Shown: in pieces, positions 1 to 8,364 of the stretch
Numbering within the stretch: the stretch's first letter is position 1
Layout: each line of letters starts with the position of its first letter
Assembly (NCBI GenBank): GCA_937905985.1
Contig: CALCWC010000026.1
Coordinates: forward strand, 1 to 64,000
Reading direction: 5' to 3'
DNA length: 64,000 nt
DNA from: an uncultured Verrucomicrobiales bacterium
GTDB taxonomy: Bacteria; Verrucomicrobiota; Verrucomicrobiia; Verrucomicrobiales; Akkermansiaceae
Program-made: the position numbers and the translations under genes
Notes under the pieces: generated by a model
What the model saw: the letters and a program-made list of their open reading frames with translations, nothing else
What the model was told of the DNA's origin: nothing
The model's database searches: none

Positions 1-80
1 TCAACCTGTGCGTGCCGGACGAGAAGACGAAGCGCCACGGCCAGGCCGTTGCCGCCGCCTCCCTTCCCAAGCTCGGCTAA
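1..80 (+). CDS. 3' end of an unidentified gene (partial)
   Basis: The frame starting at base 3 reads 25 codons, ending ...AAASLPKLG, and stops with TAA at 78-80. The stop lies 15 bases before the kinase start, so the two genes are probably cotranscribed. Too little is present to name the product. The codon use (GC-rich third positions) matches the genes downstream. Confidence 0.5.
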   Translation, partial: NLCVPDEKTKRHGQAVAAASLPKLG

Positions 81-95
81 TCACGGCTCCCGCCG

Positions 96-2117
96 ATGGA
101 CGAGACGAAAAAGAGCGAGTGGACGTGCCCGGAATGCGGCACCGCCGTGGATACCTCGAACATGGGGTTCCTCGCAGAGGTCTCCTGCCCCCAGTGCGGC
201 AAGGAGGGTCACGCCAACACCACGCTCGCCAACTTCCGCCTCGACAACATCCTCGGCGTCGGCGGCATGAGCGTCGTCATGCGGGCGTACGACCCCACGC
301 TGGGTCGTCCGCTCGCCATCAAGCTCCTCAACGAGACCTACCGCACCCAGGAGGACCGCATCCGCAAGTTCGAGTCTGAATGTTCCCTCATGGCCAAGGT
401 GCGCCATGAGAACGTGGTGTCCGTGTACTCCGCCGGCTGGGACAAGGGGCAGTTCTACATCGCCATGGAGCTGGTGGACGGTGAGAACCTGGAGCTCATC
501 ATCGACCGCCGCAAGTTCCTGCTGCCCAACCAGGCCGTGGAAATCATCCGCCAGGTGGCACTCGGCCTCCAGGCCGCCCACGAGGCAGGCCTGCTCCACC
601 GCGACGTCAAGCCCGGGAACGTCATCATCACCAAGGGCAACCAGGCCAAGGTGCTGGACTTCGGCCTCTCCATGGAAAGCCATGAGAGTGAAGACGACAG
701 CGAGGAGGTCATCTGGGCCACACCCTTCTACGTGCCGCCGGAGACCCTGCGGCGCGAGAAGGAGGACGTGCGCAGCGACATCTACGCGCTGGGCATGACC
801 CTGCGCAACCTGTTGACGGGCGTGGACACCATGCCGGAGGAATTCAACTCCGTGAGCTCGCTGCTGGCGCTCAAGGAGAAGTTCCCGCGCATGCGCTCCG
901 CCTACCCGCACCTGGACCCGGACCTGTGCGACTTCGTGGACCACATGACCGCGTTCAAGCCGGCAGACCGCCCCGCGGACTACCACGACGTGCTCACCGA
1001 GCTTGCCGAGCTGCAGGAGCATTTGACCAAGGCGGGCCAGCGGCGCGCCACGCGCCTGTGGCTCCAGGAAAAGAAGCGTGAAATCATGATACTCGCGGGG
1101 GCCGCCCTGCTGGGTATGGTCCTGGCCACCACCGTGGTGTGCTCCACCACTGTGCAGGAGGTGCAGAAGTACCTCACCGCCCCCAACGACCGCACCGCGC
1201 CCGATTGGCAGGACGCTGCCAAGGCCGAAAGTCTCGTCGCCGCCTCGCAATGGCAGGCCGCAGCCTCCATCTACCAGAAGCTCGCGGAAAAGACGCAGGA
1301 CTCCGGAGTCGGTGCGCGTGCGGGTCTGATGGCGGCCATGTGCAAGGTGCTGCAAGGTTCGACCCTGCAGGATGCGGATGCGCTGCTGGAGCGCGCATCC
1401 CGCCATTACGCCGCCGCTGAAAAGGTATCCTACACCGCCCCCGGCGGCTGGCAGGATACGCAGGCAGCCCTTGATCTGGCCAAGGCGGAGGCACCGGTGG
1501 ATATCGCCAAGCTGCAGGACATCCACCAGCCCCTGCTGCGCGTGGCCGCCACCACCGTGGCCGCCGCCCGCGCCATGGAGGAAGGATTCACGCAAGAGGC
1601 TCAGCAGCTCGCAAAGGCTGCGGCGGACGATGCGGAGAATGGCAGCGGCGCTTTCGCAGAGCTGGCGGCCCCGCTCAAGAGCTATGAGCTGCAGCTGGCG
1701 CATGATGCCGTACCCAAGACCCGCGAGCGCGTGCTGCGTCTGCTGGGCAGCGGCATGCTGGACCAGGCGCAGGATGCCATGAAGTCACTCTCCGCGCTGA
1801 AACTCTCCTCCGCAGAGGAGGCGGAGCTGCAGGTCCAGCAGGAACTCTGCACGCTTGCCAAGGCCGTGTTCGCAACCTTCCGCAAGCACGGGGAAGACCC
1901 CGTCAAGGCCATGGAATCGCCCCAGCTCTTCCGCAACGCTGCCTCCAACGTGGAGAAGGACGCCACCTTCGCCAACGAGATGCACTGCCTGGTGCTCATG
2001 CTGCGCGGCGAGTACGCCAAGGCCTTCTCCATGGATCCGTACAAGGACAACACAGAATCCAACAAGCCTTTCGCTGTGCTGATGCGCCACTGGAAGCAGC
2101 AGCTCAACGCCAAGTGA
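96..2117 (+). CDS. Membrane-anchored Ser/Thr protein kinase with N-terminal zinc ribbon
   Basis: This 673-residue protein has the layout of a bacterial Hanks-type (PknB-like) kinase. Two CxxC pairs (CPECG, CPQCG) in the first 35 residues look like a zinc ribbon. The kinase domain follows: a glycine loop GVGGMSVV, Lys76 in AIKLL, the catalytic loop HRDVKPGN with Asp170, and DFG at 188-190. The activation segment ends in PPE instead of APE. One hydrophobic helix at about 331-352 should anchor the kinase domain in the cytoplasm. The region after it (about 353-673) is Ala-rich, helical and TPR-like, and would lie outside the membrane as a possible sensor. The catalytic residues are intact, so an active kinase is expected; its substrate is unknown. 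Kinases of this type with zinc ribbons are common in Planctomycetes and Verrucomicrobia. Confidence 0.93.
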   Translation: MDETKKSEWTCPECGTAVDTSNMGFLAEVSCPQCGKEGHANTTLANFRLDNILGVGGMSVVMRAYDPTLGRPLAIKLLNETYRTQEDRIRKFESECSLMAKVRHENVVSVYSAGWDKGQFYIAMELVDGENLELIIDRRKFLLPNQAVEIIRQVALGLQAAHEAGLLHRDVKPGNVIITKGNQAKVLDFGLSMESHESEDDSEEVIWATPFYVPPETLRREKEDVRSDIYALGMTLRNLLTGVDTMPEEFNSVSSLLALKEKFPRMRSAYPHLDPDLCDFVDHMTAFKPADRPADYHDVLTELAELQEHLTKAGQRRATRLWLQEKKREIMILAGAALLGMVLATTVVCSTTVQEVQKYLTAPNDRTAPDWQDAAKAESLVAASQWQAAASIYQKLAEKTQDSGVGARAGLMAAMCKVLQGSTLQDADALLERASRHYAAAEKVSYTAPGGWQDTQAALDLAKAEAPVDIAKLQDIHQPLLRVAATTVAAARAMEEGFTQEAQQLAKAAADDAENGSGAFAELAAPLKSYELQLAHDAVPKTRERVLRLLGSGMLDQAQDAMKSLSALKLSSAEEAELQVQQELCTLAKAVFATFRKHGEDPVKAMESPQLFRNAASNVEKDATFANEMHCLVLMLRGEYAKAFSMDPYKDNTESNKPFAVLMRHWKQQLNAK

Positions 2118-2203
2118 GCAGGTGCGTTTGCATGGAATAAAATCCCCCTTCTCCTGCGCCTCACTAGTGAGGCAACTATTGTTTCCCCTCAACACCGACG
2201 ACT

Positions 2204-3007
2204 ATGACTAAGACAAGTCTCATTGCCCTGATGGCGCTTGCGCCCGCCGCAAGCATTGCCGCGCCGCTTCCCGCCAACCTGCCCGTGTACGGCCAGGCAC
2301 CCGGAGCGGTTCCTCCGCCCGTTGCAGAACAACCCGCCGCGTACTCCTACGCGGAAACGCCGTCCTATGGCGTGCAGCCCGCCTTTGTAGACATTCAGCC
2401 GCGCTGGGCCTGGTCCCTGGATTTCGTGTACGGCTTCAACGCCGCCCCGCACAGCCAGTTTGCCTCGGATGTCTTCGGCTTCAATATCCAAGGTGCCTGG
2501 TGCTTCACGCCGCGCCAGTCTCTCACGCTGGATATCGGCTATGCCGGCGGTACGGACCATGAGCGCCTGACCGCAGTGGATGGCCACCACATGACCTGGC
2601 ATGAAAGCTACCGCTTCTACCGCAGCCGCTTCTCCCTGATGGCCGGATACGAGTTCCGCCAGCCGCTCAACGCCGCGCGCAACGTGCACTTCTATGCCGC
2701 CGCCAAGGCCGGTCTGGACGTAGACTTCCTCAACGTCTCCGACGGCGACCGCTACAGCTACTACCACGGTTACTACTACGAGGATTTCCACACAAAGGGA
2801 ACAGCCGGGTTCGGCTACGCCTTCGGCGCGGGCTTTGCCTTCCGCATCAGCCAGACCGTCCACGTCAACGTGGGCTACCAGTACTTCGGCAGCACCGCGG
2901 AGCCGGATATCTCCTACCATTCGCACTTTGCGCCCACCTCATCCAAGCTCAACGCGCGCTCCATGCGCTGGCATGAGGTTCACGCCGGCCTCTCCGTGCG
3001 CTTCTGA
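2204..3007 (+). CDS. Outer-membrane beta-barrel protein
   Basis: The 267-residue protein starts with a signal peptide (MTKTSLIALMALAPAASIAA). Alternating hydrophobic/aromatic strands follow, with Gly/Tyr-rich turns and a final strand ending in Arg-Phe (HAGLSVRF), which is typical of an outer-membrane barrel recognised by BamA. A Tyr/His-rich stretch (about residues 180-200) is probably an extracellular loop. The segment between the signal peptide and about residue 65 is Pro/Ala-rich and may be a periplasmic linker. It resembles the OmpA/OMP_b-brl porin-like families in pattern only. The gene stands alone, 86 bases after the kinase gene, and is followed by a GC-rich hairpin. A second, smaller barrel protein is at 30254. 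Confidence 0.75.
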   Translation: MTKTSLIALMALAPAASIAAPLPANLPVYGQAPGAVPPPVAEQPAAYSYAETPSYGVQPAFVDIQPRWAWSLDFVYGFNAAPHSQFASDVFGFNIQGAWCFTPRQSLTLDIGYAGGTDHERLTAVDGHHMTWHESYRFYRSRFSLMAGYEFRQPLNAARNVHFYAAAKAGLDVDFLNVSDGDRYSYYHGYYYEDFHTKGTAGFGYAFGAGFAFRISQTVHVNVGYQYFGSTAEPDISYHSHFAPTSSKLNARSMRWHEVHAGLSVRF

Positions 3008-3024
3008 CGCCGTCCCCCATACGC

Positions 3025-3046
3025 CCCGCCCCTGGGGCGGGAATTT
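3025..3046 (+). terminator. GC-rich hairpin after the barrel gene
   Basis: The arms CCCGCCCC and GGGGCGGG lie 18 bases after the stop codon and are followed by a short TTT. The U-tract is weak, so this is only a possible terminator. Confidence 0.4.
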
Positions 3047-3050
3047 CCCC

Positions 3051-3091
3051 TATCCCATGCACATTGTCCATTGGACTTTGTGCATGGGATA
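3051..3091 (+). promoter_or_regulatory. Palindrome over the hemL promoter
   Basis: Outer arms TATCCCATGCAC (3051-3062) and GTGCATGGGATA (3080-3091) match perfectly. Inner arms GTCCA and TGGAC (3066-3070, 3072-3076) extend the symmetry. A -35-like TTGGAC (3071-3076) lies inside and a -10-like TAAAAT (3095-3100) follows after an 18-base spacer. The position fits an operator, although a small dispersed palindrome is also possible. Confidence 0.55.
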
Positions 3092-3106
3092 TGTTAAAAT
3101 AGGGGC

Positions 3107-4390
3107 ATGGCGATATCCGAAGAGTTGTATGAGCGGGCGCGCAGGGTGATACCCGGCGGGGTGAATTCTCCGGTGCGCGCGTTCCGGCGGTTGGAGCGGG
3201 CGCCGTTTTTCGTGACACGCGCGCAGGGCGCGCACCTGTGGGACGAGGACGGGAAGGAATACATCGACTATGTGGGCACGTGGGGCCCCGCCATCCTGGG
3301 GCATGCCCCCGCATGCGTGATGGAGGCGGTGCAGCGCATGGTGCCCAACGGCCTGGGCTACGGCATCCCCACGCGCGTGGAGGTGGACATGGCGGAACAC
3401 CTCTGCCGCCGCGTGCCCGGCATGCAGATGGTGCGCATGACCAACAGCGGCACGGAAGCCACCATGAGCGCCGTGCGCCTGGCACGCGGATTCACCGGGC
3501 GGCCCTACATCATCAAGTTTGCCGGCTGCTACCACGGCCATGCGGACAGCCTGCTGGTATCCGCCGGAAGCGGTGCGCTCACAGGCGGGCAGCCGGACAG
3601 CGCGGGCGTGCCGCCGGAGTTCGCGGCGCTCACCATCGTGCTGCCGTACAACAACCCCGCCGCCGTGGAAGATGCCTTCAAGCAATACGCGGGCAAGATT
3701 GCAGGCGTGATTGTGGAGCCCTACCCCGGCAACGCGGGCTTCTACCTGCCCAAGCCGGGGTATCTGCAATTCCTGCGTGACATCACGGCACGCGAGGGTT
3801 CCCTGCTCATCTTCGACGAGGTGATGACCGGATTCCGCATCTCCACCGCCGGCGTGGCAGGCAAGGAGGGTATCACCGCAGATATCACCACGCTCGGCAA
3901 GGTCATTGGCGGCGGGCTCCCCGTGGGTGCATTCGGCGGCAGGCGAGACATCATGGAATGCGTCGCTCCCCTCGGCCCCGTCTACCAGGCCGGAACGCTC
4001 AGCGGAAACCCCGTGGCCATGGCCGCCGGGCTCGCCCAGCTCACCTACTTGGAGCAACACGACTGCTACGGGCGCCTGGAGGCTCTGGGTGCGCGGCTGG
4101 AAGACGGCGTGCGCGCCGCCCTGCACGATCTGCACCTGCCGCTCATCTTCAAGCGCAGTAGCTCCATGTTCTGCCTCTTCTTCACCACCCAGGACGTGGT
4201 GGACCTGAAAACCGCCTCCACAGGCAGCTTCCCCATGTTCAAGCAATACTTCCTCCGCATGCTGGAGCAGGGCGTGTACGTGGCACCCTCCCCGTACGAG
4301 ACCGGATTCATCTCCACCGCCCACACCGAGGACGACATCGACCGCACCGTCGCAGCCATGCGGAACGCCCTGGCCGCGCTTGCCAAATAG
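3107..4390 (+). CDS. hemL: Glutamate-1-semialdehyde 2,1-aminomutase
   Basis: HemL is a PLP-dependent class III aminotransferase-fold enzyme that converts glutamate-1-semialdehyde to 5-aminolevulinate in the C5 route to tetrapyrroles. The 427 residues match the family length. Signatures include the N-terminal RVIPGGVNSPVRAF, the NSGTEA phosphate-binding segment, YHGHAD, FDEVMTGFR (PLP-binding Asp) and the PLP lysine in TLGKVIGGG, which falls at residue 265 as in E. coli HemL. The start is ATG 3107. The predicted transcription start from the TAAAAT box falls on this A, so the mRNA may be leaderless. No other heme gene is adjacent. Confidence 0.97.
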   Translation: MAISEELYERARRVIPGGVNSPVRAFRRLERAPFFVTRAQGAHLWDEDGKEYIDYVGTWGPAILGHAPACVMEAVQRMVPNGLGYGIPTRVEVDMAEHLCRRVPGMQMVRMTNSGTEATMSAVRLARGFTGRPYIIKFAGCYHGHADSLLVSAGSGALTGGQPDSAGVPPEFAALTIVLPYNNPAAVEDAFKQYAGKIAGVIVEPYPGNAGFYLPKPGYLQFLRDITAREGSLLIFDEVMTGFRISTAGVAGKEGITADITTLGKVIGGGLPVGAFGGRRDIMECVAPLGPVYQAGTLSGNPVAMAAGLAQLTYLEQHDCYGRLEALGARLEDGVRAALHDLHLPLIFKRSSSMFCLFFTTQDVVDLKTASTGSFPMFKQYFLRMLEQGVYVAPSPYETGFISTAHTEDDIDRTVAAMRNALAALAK

Positions 4391-4504
4391 CAAATCCCGC
4401 AGATCCCGCCTTCTCTGCCCATCGGCATTGCGTTTCTGCACACTTTTTGTTTGAAAGTGGGCAGAAAAGACGTGCTGATGCTCACAAATCTGTGAATTAC
4501 ATGA

Positions 4505-4690
4505 AAATCGAAGTTTGTGCCCCGAACCACCCCGGCAAGCGGGGTTATGGGGATTGCTGGGCATGCGGGGACATCCCACATGCGCTCGCTTGAACCTTTT
4601 CCACCCATCCTTGTCACGCCATAGCCCGCAGGGCGCAGACGGAACGCCCTTCCAACATTTCATTGGGTTGCATGGACGCCTCTTCCCGTT
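4505..4690. repeat. Remnant of a multi-hairpin dispersed element
   Basis: The 383-base gap between hemL and rlmH holds no gene. It contains ACCACCCCGGCAAGCGGGG, the inverse of the end module of the larger elements at 29.7 and 43 kb. It also has a stretch around 4612-4672 (CACGCCATAGCCCGCAGGGC, then a segment ending ATTTCATTGGG) that closely matches 54112-54165. This looks like a decayed copy of the dispersed element. Confidence 0.6.
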
Positions 4691-4720
4691 TTTTGCGTTC
4701 TGCAATCTTGATTTCTTTCC

Positions 4721-4748
4721 TTGCATCCGGGGGCTGCTGTGGTACAGT
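4721..4748 (+). promoter_or_regulatory. rlmH promoter
   Basis: TTGCAT (4721-4726), a 16-base spacer and TACAGT (4743-4748) form a sigma-70-like promoter 26 bases before the GTG start of rlmH. Confidence 0.6.
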
Positions 4749-4750
4749 AA

Positions 4751-4769
4751 CAATCGTCAATTGTAAATC
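4751..4769. repeat. Short AT-rich repeat, copy 1
   Basis: CAATCGTCAATTGTAAATC occurs exactly here and again at 43472-43490. Both copies sit beside a multi-hairpin element or its remnant. Confidence 0.75.
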
Positions 4770-4774
4770 AACCT

Positions 4775-5215
4775 GTGGACTTCAAGATCATAGCCGCCGC
4801 CAAGCCGAGCATCCCGTACACGCGCGATGGTGTGCGGTTCTTCGAGGAACGCCTGAGGCCCCTGGGCAAGGTGGAGCTGCGCTATGTGAAGGACGGTGGG
4901 GCAGAAGAAGTATCCGCGCGCCTGCTGGAGGCCTCGCAGGGTTGTCTGCGCATCGCCATGGACGAACGCGGCGAGAACTGGAGCACGCGCGAGTTCGAGC
5001 AGCGCGTGCGCGCGTGGCAGCTGCATGCCATCAAGCACGTGGCCTTCCTCATCGGCGCGGCAGACGGGCACACCCCGGCCCTGCGCGACGCCTGCGACCA
5101 CATCCTCTCCCTGGGCCGCCACACCATGCAGCACGAGCTGGCGCTGGTGGTGCTGCTGGAACAGGTATACCGCATCCACACCCTGCTGGCGGGCAGCCCG
5201 TACCACCGAGACTAA
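4775..5215 (+). CDS. rlmH: 23S rRNA (pseudouridine1915-N3)-methyltransferase RlmH
   Basis: RlmH is a small SPOUT methyltransferase that methylates pseudouridine 1915 in helix 69 of 23S rRNA using S-adenosylmethionine. The 146-residue length fits the family (about 155). Visible features are the early KIIAAAKPS strand, the [10 protein letters not shown] loop in place of the usual FxIGGxxG, the [23 protein letters not shown] knot region and the diagnostic C-terminal YHRD. The start is GTG 4775; no in-frame ATG precedes it. The following gene starts 13 bases later and may be cotranscribed. Confidence 0.93.
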   Translation: MDFKIIAAAKPSIPYTRDGVRFFEERLRPLGKVELRYVKDGGAEEVSARLLEASQGCLRIAMDERGENWSTREFEQRVRAWQLHAIKHVAFLIGAADGHTPALRDACDHILSLGRHTMQHELALVVLLEQVYRIHTLLAGSPYHRD

Positions 5216-5228
5216 CCAACCTTTCACC

Positions 5229-7274
5229 ATGTCGCATACCACCCTTTTGACAACGCTGCTCCTGCCGCTCTGCGGGCTTGCCGCCGCAAACGAACTGATG
5301 CCGCCGCCCTACGTGTGCCAGCGGGCAACGGAGCCCATCACCATCGACGGCAAGGCGGACGAACCCGCCTGGCAGAAGGCGCGCCCTCTCTCCCCGCTGC
5401 GGGATATCCAAGATGCCGCCGTGCAGTCCGGTGTCCGCATCCGCATGCTCTGGGACGACCACTACCTGTACATCCACGCGCATATGCCGACGGAGCACCT
5501 CTGGGCCACGCAGCGGGAGCACGACAGCATCATCTTCCACGATCCCGACTTCGAGGTGTTCATCGACCCGCTGTGCGAGGACAACCACTACATCGAGCTT
5601 GAAATCAACCAGCTCAACACCGTGTGGGAGCTCTTTATCGCGCGCACCTACCGCCATGCCAACCCGGTCATCCTGCACGATTGGGACATGCCCGGCCTGA
5701 AGCACGCCGTGCACCTGCGCGGCACGCTCAACAACGCCGGAGACATCGACAGCGGCTGGAGCGTGGAGCTGGCCATTCCGTGGCGCAGCATCACCTCCCA
5801 CGGCGCCCTGCCGCGCGCGGACGAGCCGCCGCAGCCCGGCACCGCCATGCGCTTCAACTTCTCCTGCGTGGGCTGGGCGGTGCAGGAAGACGCATCTTCC
5901 CCCACCGGGTACGCCAAGCACAAGGGCGCGGACGGCAAGCCGCTGCCGGAATCGAACAGCGTGTGGGCACCCACGGGCGTGGTGAACATCCACATGCCGG
6001 AGCACTGGGGCCGCGTGGTTTTCTCTGACAAGCCGGCAGGAACGTGGGAATCCGTGCAGCCCGATCCGGAGGACGACGCCCGCCTGGCGCTCTACGCCTA
6101 CGCGGAGCGGCAGGAGAACTACCGCAAGGAGCATGGCGTGTACGATACCGCGCTCATCCCCCCGCAAGGCATGCGCTTGATGGCGGATGCACGCTTCTTC
6201 TCCGTGTCCACCACCTGCGCCCGCACGGGGCGTGAGCTGCGCCTGAATTCGGATGGCGCCTTCACCGCGCAACAGGTGGCGGACCCCATGCCGGAAATCT
6301 TTTTGTGGGTCCACCCGGACCACGTGGAGGACACCGCGGCGTGGAATGGGAAATTCGCCAAGTACCGCGCGGCCGGGGTGGATACCGTCATCATCGGCGG
6401 CAGCGTGGAGCAGCTGGCCGCGCTCACGCCGCTCGCACGCCGCGCGGGGCTGCGCGTCATCGCCTGGGTATGGGCGCTCAACCGCCCGCAGGATGCGGAT
6501 TTCCTCAAGGAGCATCCGGAATGCTACGCCGTGAGCCGCAACGGCAAGTCATGCGCAGTGGAGAAGGAACGCCCGTACGTGGGATACTACCAGTTCCTCT
6601 GCCCCAACCATCCCGCCGTGCGGGAGCACCTGCTCTCCGTGGTGGACAGCTACGCCGCCATCCCCGGCGTGAGCGCCATCCAGCTGGACTACATGCGCCT
6701 GCCGGATGTCATCCTGCCGCGCGGGCTGTGGGAGAAGTACGGCCTCACCATGGACCATGAGATGGCACCGTACGACTTCTGCTACTGCGATACCTGCCGC
6801 CGCCTGTTCCGCGAGAAATACGGGCGAGACGTGCAGGAGGACGCGGAGCACGATGCCGAGTGGCGCGAGTTCCGCCTGCAAAGCGTGGCGGATTTGGCAA
6901 GCGCCCTGTGCGGGCGTGCGCGGGTGCTCGGCAAGGGCGCGGCGTGCGCCGTGTTCCCCACGCCGCAGCTGGCTTCAAAGCTGGTGCGCCAGGACTGGAG
7001 CCGCTTCCCGCTGGACCTGGCCCTGCCCATGGACTACTTCTCCTTCTACAACGAGCCCGCCGCCTGGGTGGACGACATGGCCGCCGCCGCCATGCAGCAG
7101 ACGCAGGGCCGCTTCCCCATTGCCCCGGGCCTCCACCTGCCGGACTACGATACGCACAGCCTGCCGCAGGCGCTGGACCGCCTGCGCGCCCTCCGCGTGC
7201 CAGGCATCTCCCTGTTCAGCGACGAGGAATTCACCCCTGCCCTGCAGCAAGCGCTGAAGGAGTGGAAAAAATAA
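5229..7274 (+). CDS. Secreted CBM9-like / glycoside-hydrolase-like protein
   Basis: The 681-residue protein starts with a signal peptide (MSHTTLLTTLLLPLCGLAAA). Residues 25-220 look like a family 9 carbohydrate-binding (DOMON-like) domain: ITIDGKADEPAW, DDHYLYIHAHM, DPDFEVFIDP and GWSVELAIPW are its usual strands. From about 354 a TIM-barrel-like domain follows, similar to the GHL10/DUF4015 putative glycosidases: VDTVIIGG, VIAWVWALNRP, the FLCPNHPAVREHLL segment and IQLDYMRLPD, whose Asp is a likely active-site residue. A Cys pair (CYCDTC) lies in the barrel. I infer an exported enzyme or binding protein acting on host or dietary glycan; the substrate cannot be told. ATG 5229 is chosen because it gives the signal peptide. 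Confidence 0.78.
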   Translation: MSHTTLLTTLLLPLCGLAAANELMPPPYVCQRATEPITIDGKADEPAWQKARPLSPLRDIQDAAVQSGVRIRMLWDDHYLYIHAHMPTEHLWATQREHDSIIFHDPDFEVFIDPLCEDNHYIELEINQLNTVWELFIARTYRHANPVILHDWDMPGLKHAVHLRGTLNNAGDIDSGWSVELAIPWRSITSHGALPRADEPPQPGTAMRFNFSCVGWAVQEDASSPTGYAKHKGADGKPLPESNSVWAPTGVVNIHMPEHWGRVVFSDKPAGTWESVQPDPEDDARLALYAYAERQENYRKEHGVYDTALIPPQGMRLMADARFFSVSTTCARTGRELRLNSDGAFTAQQVADPMPEIFLWVHPDHVEDTAAWNGKFAKYRAAGVDTVIIGGSVEQLAALTPLARRAGLRVIAWVWALNRPQDADFLKEHPECYAVSRNGKSCAVEKERPYVGYYQFLCPNHPAVREHLLSVVDSYAAIPGVSAIQLDYMRLPDVILPRGLWEKYGLTMDHEMAPYDFCYCDTCRRLFREKYGRDVQEDAEHDAEWREFRLQSVADLASALCGRARVLGKGAACAVFPTPQLASKLVRQDWSRFPLDLALPMDYFSFYNEPAAWVDDMAAAAMQQTQGRFPIAPGLHLPDYDTHSLPQALDRLRALRVPGISLFSDEEFTPALQQALKEWKK

Positions 7275-7278
7275 GCCG

Positions 7279-8211
7279 TCAGTCTTTCCCCGTCCAGCGG
7301 CGCAAGATGGCGGCAAGCAATCCTCCGGCAATGTTGTGCCAGACGGAGAAGAGGGCGCCGGGGACGGGGGCGAGGGCGAGCTGGGGCATGTTGGTTTGAG
7401 CCAGCGCGGTGGCAAGCCCGCTGTTTTGCATGCCGATTTCAATGCTCAGCGCCTTGGTCTTGGCGGGTGCCAAGCGCAGCAGCCACGCCAGCAGGAAACC
7501 AAACCCGAACCCGCACACATTGTGCAGGACCACCGCCAGCATAATGATTCCCCCGCTGTGGAGCAGGTGGTCCGCCTGGTGCGAAACCACGCATGCCACA
7601 ATGCCGGAGATGGCCAGCACCGCCAGCGAGGGTGTGGCGGCAGTCACGCGCGGATGCCGCGCGGCATAACGGCTGCACAGCATGCCCAGCGCAATGGGTG
7701 CAACCACCATCAGCGCGATGGAGAGCATCATGTCCCACGGCTCCACATCCACCGTGGTGCGCAGCAGCAGCCACGCAACGAGCGGGGTGAGGACGGGTGC
7801 CAGCAGGGTGTTCACCGTGGTCATGCCCACGGAGAGCGCCACATCGCCGCGCGCGAGGAAGGTGATGACGTTGCTGGCGGTGCCGCCGGGGCAGGCTCCC
7901 ACCAGGACAAGACCGGCGAAGAGCTCCGGCTCCAGCCCCAGAAGCTTACCCAGCACGTAGCCCAGCGCGGGCATGATGGTGAACTGCGCCGCGCAACCCA
8001 GCAGGATATCCCGCGGGTGCAGCGCCAGCATCTTGAAATCCGCCAGCCGCAGGTGCATGCCCATGCAGAACATGATGACCGCCAGCAGCGGGCCCACCGC
8101 CGACGGGTCCACCCACAATCCGCAAGCGGGAAAAAGCAGGCAAGCCGCCGCCACCACAAGGATGATCAGCGGCATGTAGCGTTCAATGCCGTGGCAAATG
8201 GCGCCGAGCAT
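7279..8211 (-). CDS. Bile acid:sodium symporter family (BASS) transporter
   Basis: The 310-residue inner-membrane protein has about nine to ten hydrophobic helices and the SBF/BASS pattern. MFCMGMHLRLADF resembles the MGxxL segment, and GACPGGTASNVITFLARGDVALSVGMTTVN matches the conserved GxxPGGxxSN crossover and following Thr/Asn motif. EIGMQNSGLATALA is the second signature, which binds sodium in characterised homologues. Substrates in the family range from bile acids to pyruvate and pantothenate, so none is assigned. The start at 8211 removes an upstream extension that reads through a repeat. The stop faces the stop of the gene at 5229, 4 bases away. Confidence 0.88.
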   Translation of the reverse strand: MLGAICHGIERYMPLIILVVAAACLLFPACGLWVDPSAVGPLLAVIMFCMGMHLRLADFKMLALHPRDILLGCAAQFTIMPALGYVLGKLLGLEPELFAGLVLVGACPGGTASNVITFLARGDVALSVGMTTVNTLLAPVLTPLVAWLLLRTTVDVEPWDMMLSIALMVVAPIALGMLCSRYAARHPRVTAATPSLAVLAISGIVACVVSHQADHLLHSGGIIMLAVVLHNVCGFGFGFLLAWLLRLAPAKTKALSIEIGMQNSGLATALAQTNMPQLALAPVPGALFSVWHNIAGGLLAAILRRWTGKD

Positions 8212-8220
8212 GGCGGGAAG

Positions 8221-8355
8221 ATGTACAAAGTACAATGTACAATGTACAATGTAGGAGGTTCGGCACGCGCGTGGCGCGTGCAGCAATCAATGCCCCGCGC
8301 CCGAACGGGCGCGCATTATTCTCGATTTGTACATTGTACATTGTACATTGTACAT
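8221..8355. repeat. Composite inverted repeat with internal hairpins
   Basis: Arms made of tandem TGTACAA/TTGTACA units (8221-8253 and 8326-8355) are inverted copies. Between them are two perfect GC-rich hairpins: GCACGCGC/GCGCGTGC (8263-8281) and CGCGCCCG/CGGGCGCG (about 8296-8313). The element fills the gap between purA and the BASS gene. It could act as a transcription attenuator or be a small dispersed element. Confidence 0.75.
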
Positions 8356-8364
8356 AAAAGGCGC

